From SIG307 sp045596385 (GTDB taxonomy: Bacteria; Bacillota; Clostridia; Lachnospirales; Lachnospiraceae), in the NCBI GenBank assembly GCA_045596385.1, contig JAZOCC010000019.1:48623-112622 (forward strand): DNA of 64,000 bases. Reading direction: 5' to 3'. The notes beneath the pieces are model-generated. The model was given only the letters and a program-made list of their open reading frames with translations, was not told the origin of the DNA and ran no database searches. The position numbers were made by a program, and so were the translations under genes. Position 1 is the stretch's first letter. Every line of letters begins with the position of its first letter. Below, one piece after another: positions 45,132-52,329 of the stretch.

Positions 45132-45192
45132 GGTATGTTTTCTCCACTAAAATTTCACTATTTTTACACTATTTCGCAGCATCTTCCGCAGA

Positions 45193-46080
45193 CTATTCCC
45201 CACTCCGCGACTTATCAAAACAAAACCGGTGATAAGACATGTTGACGGTATTGTTGTCCTCCGGAATACCAAAGCTTACAAATGCAAAATCATCTGCCAT
45301 TCCAGCCTCCAGGCGTTCATACGCATCCTCAAAAGCAAACCACACCAGGAGTTCATTCTCCAAGGACACGGAACGTTTGTCCATGATTTCCGCAAGCTCA
45401 TCATAAGTTTGAGCCATTCGGAAAATATCGCCGTTCAAAATCCCTATACCGATCGCCGACATATTCGGAAAACGTTCGTTAATCAGTCTGTTATATCCCG
45501 TCACCGTATAACTCTTCAACTCCTCCAACTCATCCTCATAGTCGGAAAAATCAAGTGCTTCCCCGTTTACAAAAACGCCTACATATCCTCTGGTTCCGTT
45601 AATATATGCGGAGTTTCCGCCCTCGATTTCTAAAAACATCTCTTCATCAATATTCTTTTCTACACTCTTCACCGATGATATCCCCAAATCGGAAACAATA
45701 CCGTTTTCCTCCATATCATCCAAATAAAAATCCGTGCGAATAAAATACCCCCGCTCAGCCACAAGCTGTTCCTTCTTTTCCGGAGCAAACCTATCCGTCT
45801 GATCCCATTCTCCTGCCGCAATATCATAGCCTTCTTCCAGCGCAGAGGAGTCGCTGACCATGTTCCCGTCTTCCCCATATAAATTCCAATTTCCCGAAAC
45901 CGATGCAACCCTCGTACCGTTCTTCACCATTGTCCCTACAACATTCTGAAACTCTCCCGTCAGGTCATATTCCTTCCCTTCGACGGTAACCACCGATATC
46001 TTCTTTTCGGAACCTCCGCATGCCGTAGCACTGCAGGCCATGCATAAAACAAGTAACATTGCAATTATCTTTTTCTTCAT
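45193..46080 (-). CDS. Lipoprotein of unknown function
   Basis: 295 residues. A lipoprotein signal peptide (MKKKIIAMLLVLCMAC, then lipobox SATAC) is followed by an acidic extracellular domain with many Glu/Asp and two Tyr-rich strands (TRGYVGVFVNG). The region between residues about 28 and 110 looks beta-rich. No known domain is recognised. It has its own strong promoter. Confidence 0.65.
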   Translation of the reverse strand: MKKKIIAMLLVLCMACSATACGGSEKKISVVTVEGKEYDLTGEFQNVVGTMVKNGTRVASVSGNWNLYGEDGNMVSDSSALEEGYDIAAGEWDQTDRFAPEKKEQLVAERGYFIRTDFYLDDMEENGIVSDLGISSVKSVEKNIDEEMFLEIEGGNSAYINGTRGYVGVFVNGEALDFSDYEDELEELKSYTVTGYNRLINERFPNMSAIGIGILNGDIFRMAQTYDELAEIMDKRSVSLENELLVWFAFEDAYERLEAGMADDFAFVSFGIPEDNNTVNMSYHRFCFDKSRSGE

Positions 46081-46115
46081 TGTCTTTCCCTTTCATACAT
46101 AAATTTCGATTTCTC

Positions 46116-46144
46116 ATTATAGAGCATTGCCAGGTAAAAGTCAA
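46116..46144 (-). promoter_or_regulatory. Promoter of the lipoprotein gene
   Basis: Minus-strand TTGACT, 17-base spacer, TATAAT, 36 bases before the start codon at 46080. Confidence 0.8.
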
Positions 46145-46155
46145 ATAAATGAAAA

Positions 46156-46187
46156 AGAAGTAGCCAAACCATCATTTGACTACTTCT
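46156..46187 (-). terminator. Terminator downstream of the integrase
   Basis: A 13-bp stem (46156-46168 with 46175-46187, one G-T pair) followed on the minus strand by TTTTTC. Confidence 0.65.
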
Positions 46188-46359
46188 AATTTTACATATC
46201 CACTTTGAACTTACTGCTGGCGCATCGTCGGGAGCTTTTCCGTTACCATTCTGAACTTTTGTAAATCCTTACAAACCCTTGTTTTTCTTGGATTTCCGGA
46301 TTTCATACTCTTTTATACTCTTCTACGATTTTTTGAAGAAAAGTAGTCAAAAAGTAGTC
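46156..46359. repeat. GTAGTC-type repeats beside the integrase (possible arm-type attachment sites)
   Basis: The short motif AAGTAGTC or its complement occurs four times: near 46158 (variant AAGTAGCC), 46178, 46341-46348 and 46352-46359, the last two 11 bases apart. Repeats next to the 3' end of an integrase gene often are arm sites of the att region. The matching far end of the element was not found. Confidence 0.4.
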
Positions 46360-46479
46360 TTTCTGTTTTTGGAATGGTCAACTTTTTTGCTTCCGTTGAC
46401 TCAGCACCCTGAAGCCATTGCATGTCAGTTACATTAGGATTATACCATACCGAAAAGAATCAATCAAGAGGACTCTTTT

Positions 46480-47715
46480 CTAAAATACATCCATATTTCT
46501 TGCTAATTTTTCAATCGAAGCTCTGGTCACTTCCGGATTAACCTCTGCGTAAATGTTCATCGTAGTGGATACATCCGCATGCCCCATCACTTCTTGAATT
46601 ACTTTAATATTCGTTTCATGTTCACAAAATCGTGAAGCAAACGTGTGTCGGAAAATGTGGCACGAAAACCGCGGTATCATTATCGGCTCTCTCTTCGCCT
46701 TTTTGGCAGCAACCTCTTCCTCCGAATTATGAGTGTCTACGATGCGTTTGATAGCACGATTAACTGCTGCAGGATTATGCGGAGTTCCAAAGCGGTTTGT
46801 GAAAACAAAATTCGTCATGCCGTCAATATTTGCTTCACAGAACCCTTCTTCTTTCTGCCTTTCATATTCATCCCATAGCACTTTGTATAACTGGGGCATC
46901 ATCGGGATTATTCTAACTCCTGCTTCCGTCTTAGGCTTCGATACCCTAAACTCACAGCGAAACGAATCATCTGAACGCTGATAATAGGTCAAACTATGAT
47001 TGACATCAACATAACGCTTGTCAAAATCAATATCATCCCATCGAATTCCGATCGCTTCTCCTATACGACATCCGGTTCCCAAAAGGAACAGAAAGAACGG
47101 ATACCAGTGATAAAAGAATGGATTCTGCGAAACATATTCAAGAAATGCTCTTTGCTGTTCCACCGTCAGAGCCCTTCTTGTCTTTCTGGAGCCCCCGTTT
47201 CTCTTCTTGATTTCACAATACGCCCCATCAACCGGATTTTTTCTAATGATATCATCCCTTACCGCCAGTTGGAACGACGGCCGTAAAACCGTGTTTATAC
47301 TCTCCAATGTATTAATCTGCAACCCTTTGTTTGTAACCAAATCATTGTAGAAAAACAAAACATCCGAGTACTTCACATCCTTGATTTTCTTTTTCCCAAA
47401 AGAATCTCTGACAAAATGATTCCATGTATACAAGTAGTTACTATAAGTAGTGCTTCTCAGCTCTGTCTTAGTCGAAATATACCGGTTAAACAGGAAATTC
47501 ACATCTGCTTTCCCCGCCACGTATACATTTAATCCATCCATCTGGTCTCTTACTAGCGTTTCTTCCTTTTCACGTAACACCGTAAGGGATTTTGCATAGA
47601 TCGTCCTTTTCACTCCCAACGCATCTTTATAGACATAGGAGTATCTACCATCCGTTTTTCTGTAATTCTCACCTCTTCGTAACACTCTTCCTTTGCCGTC
47701 TTTTCTACAAGCCAT
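46480..47715 (-). CDS. Tyrosine integrase (Tn916/ICE type)
   Basis: 411 residues. The N-terminal arm-DNA-binding region (YVYKDALGVKRTIYAKS) is followed by the core-binding domain and the catalytic domain. The catalytic residues are Arg in GTGCRIGEA, His-x-x-Arg in CHIFRHTFA, His in MGHADVSTT, and Tyr in MNIYAEV. It should catalyse integration and excision of the accessory region. The SD is AGGAG. It follows an RHH gene and a DUF6462 gene, the usual recombination module of Lachnospiraceae elements. Confidence 0.92.
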   Translation of the reverse strand: MACRKDGKGRVLRRGENYRKTDGRYSYVYKDALGVKRTIYAKSLTVLREKEETLVRDQMDGLNVYVAGKADVNFLFNRYISTKTELRSTTYSNYLYTWNHFVRDSFGKKKIKDVKYSDVLFFYNDLVTNKGLQINTLESINTVLRPSFQLAVRDDIIRKNPVDGAYCEIKKRNGGSRKTRRALTVEQQRAFLEYVSQNPFFYHWYPFFLFLLGTGCRIGEAIGIRWDDIDFDKRYVDVNHSLTYYQRSDDSFRCEFRVSKPKTEAGVRIIPMMPQLYKVLWDEYERQKEEGFCEANIDGMTNFVFTNRFGTPHNPAAVNRAIKRIVDTHNSEEEVAAKKAKREPIMIPRFSCHIFRHTFASRFCEHETNIKVIQEVMGHADVSTTMNIYAEVNPEVTRASIEKLARNMDVF

Positions 47716-47748
47716 TTTTATCTCCTTTCTTGGAGAAAAGAGCCTGCC

Positions 47749-47928
47749 CTACTCCTTGGGAGATTGATTCTTTATTTGCAATTCAATCCCAAGACGTATC
47801 ATTTGCGATATGGATAGGTCATGAGCTTTCGCATATTCCAGCATCAACTGGTACTCTTCTTCTCTGAACTTAACCGTCACCACATGGTTAATTGGATCAT
47901 CAACCATTGGTCTTCCCATTCGTGCCAT
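47749..47928 (-). CDS. Ribbon-helix-helix (CopG/Arc-like) DNA-binding protein
   Basis: 59 residues from the ATG at 47928 (SD AAGGAGG); the open frame upstream to 48024 has no SD. A short strand VVTVKFREEEYQLML followed by two helices is the RHH pattern. It likely binds the palindrome in its own promoter and so controls its own expression and possibly the integrase. Confidence 0.7.
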   Translation of the reverse strand: MARMGRPMVDDPINHVVTVKFREEEYQLMLEYAKAHDLSISQMIRLGIELQIKNQSPKE

Positions 47929-47956
47929 CCTAACGCCTCCTTCATAACCTATCCCT

Positions 47957-47985
47957 ATTATACTTTTGGTATTACCAAAAGTCAA
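47957..47985 (-). promoter_or_regulatory. Strong promoter with a palindrome filling its spacer
   Basis: Minus-strand TTGACT (47980-47985), 17-base spacer, TATAAT (47957-47962). A 21-bp palindrome with 10-base arms and one central base (47962-47982) occupies the spacer and touches both hexamers. Confidence 0.8.
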
Positions 47986-48064
47986 GACTTTTTTTCGCGA
48001 AGCATCGTCTTTCTCCATTTTCATTCACATTGAACCAAATACAAACTGGTTCTTGCAGATGATA

Positions 48065-48277
48065 TTACTTATAAAAATCATCCTCAACAATTCGGAATGT
48101 TTCGAGATACTCATCGATGATATCTAAATTGACTAATACTAACTGGTTTACCTTATAGCATGCTTTCGCATCTTTTGCCAACTGCATAAATTTGGACACG
48201 CTCATAGAGTATAAATCCGCTCCCTCTGCATATCTTACAAAACGTTTATTATTTGTTCTCTTCGTCCTGCTGTCCAC
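48065..48277 (-). CDS. DUF6462-like small protein (possible excisionase)
   Basis: 70 residues from the GTG at 48277, seven bases after GGGGGAG; the GTG at 48283 is only one base from that SD. The sequence FVRYAEGADLYSMSVSKFMQLAKDAKA then LVLVNLDIIDEYLETF has the winged-helix look of excisionase-like proteins that occur near integrases in Lachnospiraceae elements. It overlaps the end of the MazF gene. Confidence 0.65.
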   Translation of the reverse strand: MDSRTKRTNNKRFVRYAEGADLYSMSVSKFMQLAKDAKACYKVNQLVLVNLDIIDEYLETFRIVEDDFYK

Positions 48278-48698
48278 AAGCACACTCCCCCATTTCCTCT
48301 AATACCATCTTTCTCGCCACCGGTAACAAATCAAACTGACGAATCAGTGCCCTGTCAATCGCCTCACGCGCTTCAGAATTTCTTGGAATATACCCACTTT
48401 TCCCTCTCACACATCCTTTTGAAATCGTCTGTGCATCCTCCGGCATGAAGTCTGAGATGGTTCTTAGCCCATATCCTCTCACATCCTCCGGCTTAATCTT
48501 CACATGAACCGGAATATCCTTTAACTTGCTACTTAACGGTACAATAGAAATCTGCGGTGCACCCTCATGATTACTGGCATCGCATGATACAATTACCCCC
48601 GGACGAATACCACCCTCAACTCCATTCGGATTCTTACCAAAATCAGCATATACCACATCAAACTTGTTATACTTTTCGTATCTTCTCTTCTTATTCAT
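48249..48698 (-). CDS. MazF/PemK-family endoribonuclease toxin
   Basis: 149 residues. The family start KFDVVYADFGKNPNGVEGGIRPGVIV and the conserved PISIVPLSSK-type strand match MazF/PemK toxins. It is expected to cleave mRNA at short motifs. Typical MazF proteins are about 115 residues; this one has a basic N-terminus and a C-terminal tail (about 115-149). The usual MazE antitoxin is not upstream: the preceding gene encodes a resolvase-like protein and an XRE protein lies before that. Confidence 0.85.
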   Translation of the reverse strand: MNKKRRYEKYNKFDVVYADFGKNPNGVEGGIRPGVIVSCDASNHEGAPQISIVPLSSKLKDIPVHVKIKPEDVRGYGLRTISDFMPEDAQTISKGCVRGKSGYIPRNSEAREAIDRALIRQFDLLPVARKMVLEEMGECACGQQDEENK

Positions 48699-49068
48699 AC
48701 AACCACCCCTTTATCCCCATCCTTAACGGACCTTCATCTACAGTCACAACAATGCCGCCCGCCGCTACAATTTGTCCTACTTTTGCATACGCATCTGGCA
48801 AATCCATTGATACCGCTGCCATATTTGCTATCACCACTCCCTGTACCTGTCTCTTCCGAATCATGTAAGCAATCTGTTTCCACTGCCGATTCACATCATT
48901 CATAGAAAAGCCATGGCGTCTAATAGTCCCAACGACCCGGTATTCCTTGTTACGTACATATTCGCGGATATATTTTTGCTGCTTATCCTCAAGTCTTTCA
49001 ACTCTATCAAGGGGTGCGTTTACTGACAAATATTCCACGCAATCAAAAATTTTACGTTTCCTCCTCAT
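48691..49068 (-). CDS. Serine-recombinase-like domain lacking catalytic residues
   Basis: 125 residues from the ATG at 49068, eight bases after GGGGAGG; a GTG at 49077 is less likely. It looks like the N-terminal domain of serine recombinases (LEDKQQKYIREYVRNKEYRVVG, then VVIANMAAVSMD and GGIVVTVDEG). The usual Ser position is replaced (YLSVNAP in place of a VSTxEQ-type site), and the arginines of the RLSR-type segment are absent. It is therefore probably not a recombinase. It starts one base after the XRE stop and overlaps mazF by eight bases. Confidence 0.6.
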   Translation of the reverse strand: MRRKRKIFDCVEYLSVNAPLDRVERLEDKQQKYIREYVRNKEYRVVGTIRRHGFSMNDVNRQWKQIAYMIRKRQVQGVVIANMAAVSMDLPDAYAKVGQIVAAGGIVVTVDEGPLRMGIKGWLYE

Positions 49069-49069
49069 C

Positions 49070-49435
49070 CTAATCACCCTCCCCTTCTTCTACCGCACGT
49101 TCTATCATATACAGAAATGAACTCGTTAAAAAATTTCTCTTCCTCAACGATAACATCTTTAACGACTCGTCAACGGAATTAGCGGCAACCATCTTTGGCA
49201 CTCCTAACAGTGTATTGGCATCCACGTTGTAAATCCGCATCAAGTGATACAGGTTACGCATGGTGAGATTCCGTCCCCCTTGCTCCAACTGACTCAACGT
49301 AGATGTACTTATCCCAGCGAGTTCACATACCTTTTCAATCGTGAACCCTCTTTCTTTGCGAATCCGGCGAAGAAGTGGTCCATTCTCGTAGCCCTGGTAC
49401 TCCACTACCGACTCGCTTTCCTTTCTCTGACTCAT
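49070..49435 (-). CDS. XRE-family transcriptional regulator
   Basis: 121 residues. A Cro/C1-type HTH (about 15-70, GFTIEKVCELAGISTSTLSQLEQ) is followed by a short C-terminal helical part. It leads the four-gene overlapping set that includes MazF, so it may act as regulator and possibly as antitoxin. The SD is GAGGAGG. Two direct repeats lie 120-160 bases upstream. Confidence 0.85.
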   Translation of the reverse strand: MSQRKESESVVEYQGYENGPLLRRIRKERGFTIEKVCELAGISTSTLSQLEQGGRNLTMRNLYHLMRIYNVDANTLLGVPKMVAANSVDESLKMLSLRKRNFLTSSFLYMIERAVEEGEGD

Positions 49436-49552
49436 AAATCATTACCTCCTCGGTGTTATATCCGGGAGAGTATCGGCGCCTCCACTCTCATGTGGCGTGC
49501 TCTTCTTGAGCACATTCTAATGATATCAAAATAGAACCGATGATGTTGTGCC

Positions 49553-49596
49553 TTTAAGGACTAACTTTATACCGTTACTAGTCTTTTAAGGACTAA
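49553..49596. repeat. 12-bp direct repeats upstream of the XRE operon
   Basis: TTTAAGGACTAA occurs at 49553-49564 and at 49585-49596, with starts 32 bases apart, about three helical turns. One copy is part of a TAGTC/GACTA dyad. This is a candidate operator for the XRE protein. Confidence 0.4.
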
Positions 49597-49681
49597 ATTC
49601 TAAAAACGCGAAAGAACTTTACCCTTCCTTTGGACAATGCATCCGGAGAATCTCTAAACACCAAAAGGCAGCTACAAACCT

Positions 49682-50296
49682 TTATGGTCTATAACTGCCT
49701 AACGGAAAAGTATCTCTTACCGATACAGACTCCAACAGATCCCGCTGCGCAAGCGGTACCTTTTTCCCATCCACAACAAGCTTTACCCCACTGTAAAGGT
49801 CGTCGTTTGTCGATGCCGAAAAGAATATGGACACATACTTATCAAAATCCTTCAGGTTATGTACATCCGGTAACCGGTTGCCTCCCCAGCAGATTCTGTT
49901 GTCCTTGTACACGTTCCCAAATGGGTACCGATACAGTCTTCCTTCCTCATCCGCAAACCACACACGAGTACTGTGCGCTTTTCCCCGGATCGTTGTGAAA
50001 TGAAACACCGTCGTAGGAAACGGAATCACATACTCCTTGTTGTGATAGATAAACGGACGCTTTCCGGCGGGAACCCGTATGATGGCTTCGTGATAATCTT
50101 CTTCCACACCACCATCAACAAACCCTGCCGGCAACATTCCTACACGATGGACCGTTCGACTCTCTCCCATAGTTAGCTCCGAGCATGCTCTGCGGTAATC
50201 ATTAAGGGATATTGTCTTACGGACCTCCTGCCCGTTATCCTGAATGCAGACATCCACATACTCACTGTCCGTATTCAGAACCGACGTAATAACCAT
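49682..50296 (-). CDS. Prok-E2_D (PRTRC-B-like) ubiquitin-conjugating-fold protein
   Basis: 204 residues. The segment from about residue 90 (PFPTTVFHF, then LYRYPFGNVY and RICWGGNRLPD, with FFSASTNDDLY further on) matches the plan of the prokaryotic E2 family D, known as PRTRC system protein B. Cys136 sits where the conserved Cys of that family lies. Such proteins normally occur with ThiF-type E1, JAB and ubiquitin-like partners. None of those is seen nearby. The match was made by eye. It is followed upstream by a 90-residue gene in the same operon. Confidence 0.6.
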   Translation of the reverse strand: MVITSVLNTDSEYVDVCIQDNGQEVRKTISLNDYRRACSELTMGESRTVHRVGMLPAGFVDGGVEEDYHEAIIRVPAGKRPFIYHNKEYVIPFPTTVFHFTTIRGKAHSTRVWFADEEGRLYRYPFGNVYKDNRICWGGNRLPDVHNLKDFDKYVSIFFSASTNDDLYSGVKLVVDGKKVPLAQRDLLESVSVRDTFPLGSYRP

Positions 50297-50312
50297 ACGT
50301 CTCCTCCTTTCC

Positions 50313-50585
50313 TTACCAAAAGACCCTCCGTTTACTCTTTGCCGAAATCACATTTTTAGAGATTGCATTTACGATATTTCCCGCATTCCGCGTCAAAACA
50401 TGTTCGTCAAATGCCTTAAACATCTCCTCAAACGAAAACCGGTCCCCCAGTACATCCATGTTGCCGTCAAACATATCAGACAACAATAATCTCCGGGACG
50501 CGCGTCCCTCCTCATCAGGCTCATAGCCGATGATAGCTTGCGCGAAGCTCTCTATGGCCTCCGCTCTCCCAACAGAATCACCCAT
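50313..50585 (-). CDS. Small hypothetical protein of the E2-like operon
   Basis: 90 residues from the ATG at 50585 (SD GGAAAGGAGG); the open frame continues upstream without a better start. It is acidic and helical (DMFDGNMDVLGDRFSFEEMFKAFDEHVL) with a basic C-terminus (SAKSKRRVFW). No ubiquitin-like diglycine end is present, so it is not a classical modifier. It lies 16 bases before the E2-like gene. Confidence 0.55.
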   Translation of the reverse strand: MGDSVGRAEAIESFAQAIIGYEPDEEGRASRRLLLSDMFDGNMDVLGDRFSFEEMFKAFDEHVLTRNAGNIVNAISKNVISAKSKRRVFW

Positions 50586-50736
50586 TGGGTACCTCCTTTC
50601 CGCCAAAATGGCATAAAAAAAGAGACATGATAAATGCCCGGCGAGATCCAGCACAAGCTGGAGCATTGCATTTACATATCTCATACACACCGGTAAAACC
50701 GTTTACCGGCACAAAATTAAATTATATTACATTTAT

Positions 50737-50765
50737 AGTATAGTACACGCGCACAGTGAAGTCAA
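50737..50765 (-). promoter_or_regulatory. Promoter of the E2-like operon
   Basis: Minus-strand TTGACT, 17-base spacer, TATACT. A further AAGTCAAG/CTTGACTT dyad lies just upstream (about 50759-50806). The leader, about 140 bases long, contains the hairpin CCGGTAAA-ACCG-TTTACCGG. Confidence 0.6.
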
Positions 50766-50849
50766 GGAAAAGTTAAGATGGTTTAGAATCTTGACTTTGT
50801 TGAATATTTAAACTTTTGATACCACTATACTTCATTGTTCGGGTAATCA

Positions 50850-50935
50850 AAGTTTTTGAGGGGCTGACTCTTTGAGGGTTCTTCGTGAGGGTTTATTATG
50901 AGGAGCTTTCGTAAGGGGCTGGTTTGAGGGTTTCT
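50850..50935 (+). pseudogene. Decayed inverted copy of the 46-codon small gene
   Basis: Plus-strand segments TGAGGGTTCTTCGTGAGGG and GCTTTCGTAAGGGGCTGG match, with a deletion of about 18-20 bases and a few changes, the matching part of the minus-strand small gene at 51049-51189. Stops interrupt all frames that correspond. Confidence 0.5.
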
Positions 50936-50975
50936 CTTTAATTTTTTATCCCTTTATCTGCTTACTGACAAAAAA

Positions 50976-51056
50976 TATCATAATAAAAATACTCGTCAAG
51001 GACATGCTGCAAAGCAGTGCAAATCCGCATCCTTGACGAGTATTTTTATTATGATA
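50976..51056 (-). terminator. Long hairpin with 27-bp perfect stem
   Basis: Arms 50976-51002 and 51030-51056 are perfect inverted copies of 27 bases around a 27-base centre that itself has a small CTGC-AAA-GCAG hairpin. On the minus strand it is followed by ATTTTTTG, so it can terminate the small gene at 51049. The stem is much longer than usual for an intrinsic terminator. Confidence 0.7.
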
Positions 51057-51189
51057 AATAATCAGTTAAGCCAAAAAAGGAGTGGTTCTGGTGCATATCC
51101 ACCAGCCCCTCACGAAACTCCCTCATTAACACATGGTCAAAATCGGTCAAACCCTCACGAGAAACCCTCATAAAGTTTGGAGACCCCAT
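51049..51189 (-). CDS. Small 46-residue protein, unknown (REGL-type)
   Basis: A 47-codon frame with a strong SD (GGGGAGG, four bases before ATG) and its own terminator hairpin. The product begins MGSPNFMRVSREGL and contains the repeated units SREGL and FREGL. It has no membrane segment. A decayed inverted copy lies 115-200 bases away. No family is recognised. It may be a real small protein or part of an element-specific repeat. Confidence 0.45.
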   Translation of the reverse strand: MGSPNFMRVSREGLTDFDHVLMREFREGLVDMHQNHSFFGLTDYLS

Positions 51190-51196
51190 TGTTCCT

Positions 51197-51271
51197 CCCC
51201 AAAAGAGCAACACCTGTCGTGAGAGACTATATTTTTATATCAGTCCCTTTTCGACAGGTGCTTTTTTGGGG
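51197..51271 (-). promoter_or_regulatory. Leader hairpin in front of the small gene
   Basis: CCCCAAAA and CACCTGTCG on the plus strand (51197-51204, 51211-51219) pair with CGACAGGTG and TTTTGGGG (51252-51260, 51264-51271). On the minus strand the structure ends at GGGGAGG, the SD of the 46-codon gene, and could block it. Confidence 0.5.
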
Positions 51272-51324
51272 TCATCACAAAGGAGAACGATGTTATCCAA
51301 TCTTTCCATCAACGCATACAGCAT
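51235..51324 (-). pseudogene. Possible gene fragment (LLCDDPKK-type)
   Basis: An open frame on the minus strand runs on from above 51324 to a stop at 51235 and reads MLYALMERLDNIVLLCDD then PKKAPVEKGLI. It has a natural coding look with a balanced amino acid pattern, but no SD fits its ATG. It may be the C-terminus of a decayed gene. Confidence 0.3.
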
Positions 51325-51358
51325 GATTGTTTCTGATTTGGAACTCCCAAGAATACTC

Positions 51359-52303
51359 TTATTCCTCTCCAGCCATCTCTAGGCCAACTTCCTTTACCTT
51401 GTTCAGGTCAATCCACATGGCTGGACGCACGGAAACTCTCATATTGGTTGAATCAACACCTTCCAGCACTACTTCTCCATATCGTTCAACACACGCCACA
51501 TCATAATTGCTTTTTCCCGGACTCCTAAGCCACCAATCATAGTAATCCGTTGTGTTTGGACGATGTTCAGAAGGTCCGTAGATTATTTCATCGATAGGAT
51601 CTACATCTGGGATGATTTGAGTTCTGCGTTCCGTATCCGAGGAAAAATACTTTTGTACCTCATCGATACTGAGCAAAAAAATACAATCATTTGTATCCTC
51701 TCCTCCTTCTGTTCCATAAATCGGATTATCCGGAGTATGAACAACCGTTTCCAGAATGCATTCTTGTTCTAAAAAATTAAAAGCATATTCTTTAAAACGG
51801 CCATTTAACCACTGCCTCACATTACTCGTTGCCCAAGTAATAGGAATACCATCCTTTTCAAGTCTGATATAAGTGTCCCCTTCAATATACCGTTTTACAT
51901 CAACATTAAACAGAGAAATCAATAACACTTTTTCTTCATTTTTTTCCAGTACTAACCATTTTGTCGGTAAATCATAATCCTCAATATCCCGACCTAACAA
52001 ATGTATGTAATTCCCCATAATAACAACATCTCCAACCTCCACACTCTTCTTTGCATCAAATATAGAATACGGTTCCGGTCCCGGTGTCGGAGAAGCCATA
52101 AGGTCTTCTTTAATTTTCTCTCTTTCCTGTTCTTCAAGTTCAAAACGTTGCGCCGCAGATAAAGATGGTGTAGGCTTTTGTGTTATCATGGGTAATGCCG
52201 TAGGTGAAGGAGACGCTTTCCCACCTCCTTCTCTGTGACCACAGCCCGAAAATAGTAGTATAAACATTATAGCTACTATTATTTTGTTTCCGTAATACTT
52301 CAT
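51359..52303 (-). CDS. Lipoprotein with C-terminal DUF6273 domain
   Basis: 314 residues. A lipoprotein signal (LLFSGC) is followed by a Pro/Ser/Thr linker, a charged helical stretch, and a domain with KWLVLEKNEEKVLLISLFNV, WLNGRFKEYAFNFLEQE, FLLSIDEVQKYF, WWLRSPG and VRPAMWI. This pattern is DUF6273, a formylglycine-enzyme-like fold of unknown role found in surface proteins of Clostridia. It starts 27 bases after the stop of the large subtilase, so both are likely co-expressed from the riboswitch promoter. Confidence 0.8.
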   Translation of the reverse strand: MKYYGNKIIVAIMFILLFSGCGHREGGGKASPSPTALPMITQKPTPSLSAAQRFELEEQEREKIKEDLMASPTPGPEPYSIFDAKKSVEVGDVVIMGNYIHLLGRDIEDYDLPTKWLVLEKNEEKVLLISLFNVDVKRYIEGDTYIRLEKDGIPITWATSNVRQWLNGRFKEYAFNFLEQECILETVVHTPDNPIYGTEGGEDTNDCIFLLSIDEVQKYFSSDTERRTQIIPDVDPIDEIIYGPSEHRPNTTDYYDWWLRSPGKSNYDVACVERYGEVVLEGVDSTNMRVSVRPAMWIDLNKVKEVGLEMAGEE

Positions 52304-52329
52304 CTATTCCTCCGTATAATAACATAATC

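Noticed and set aside
51290..51382. Plus-strand 30-codon frame with AAAGGAG before its ATG, reading MLSNLSINAYSMIV
   Set aside because: The SD is good, but the frame overlaps the 3' end of the lipoprotein gene and the minus-strand frame there looks more like coding sequence. The evidence is too weak to call it.
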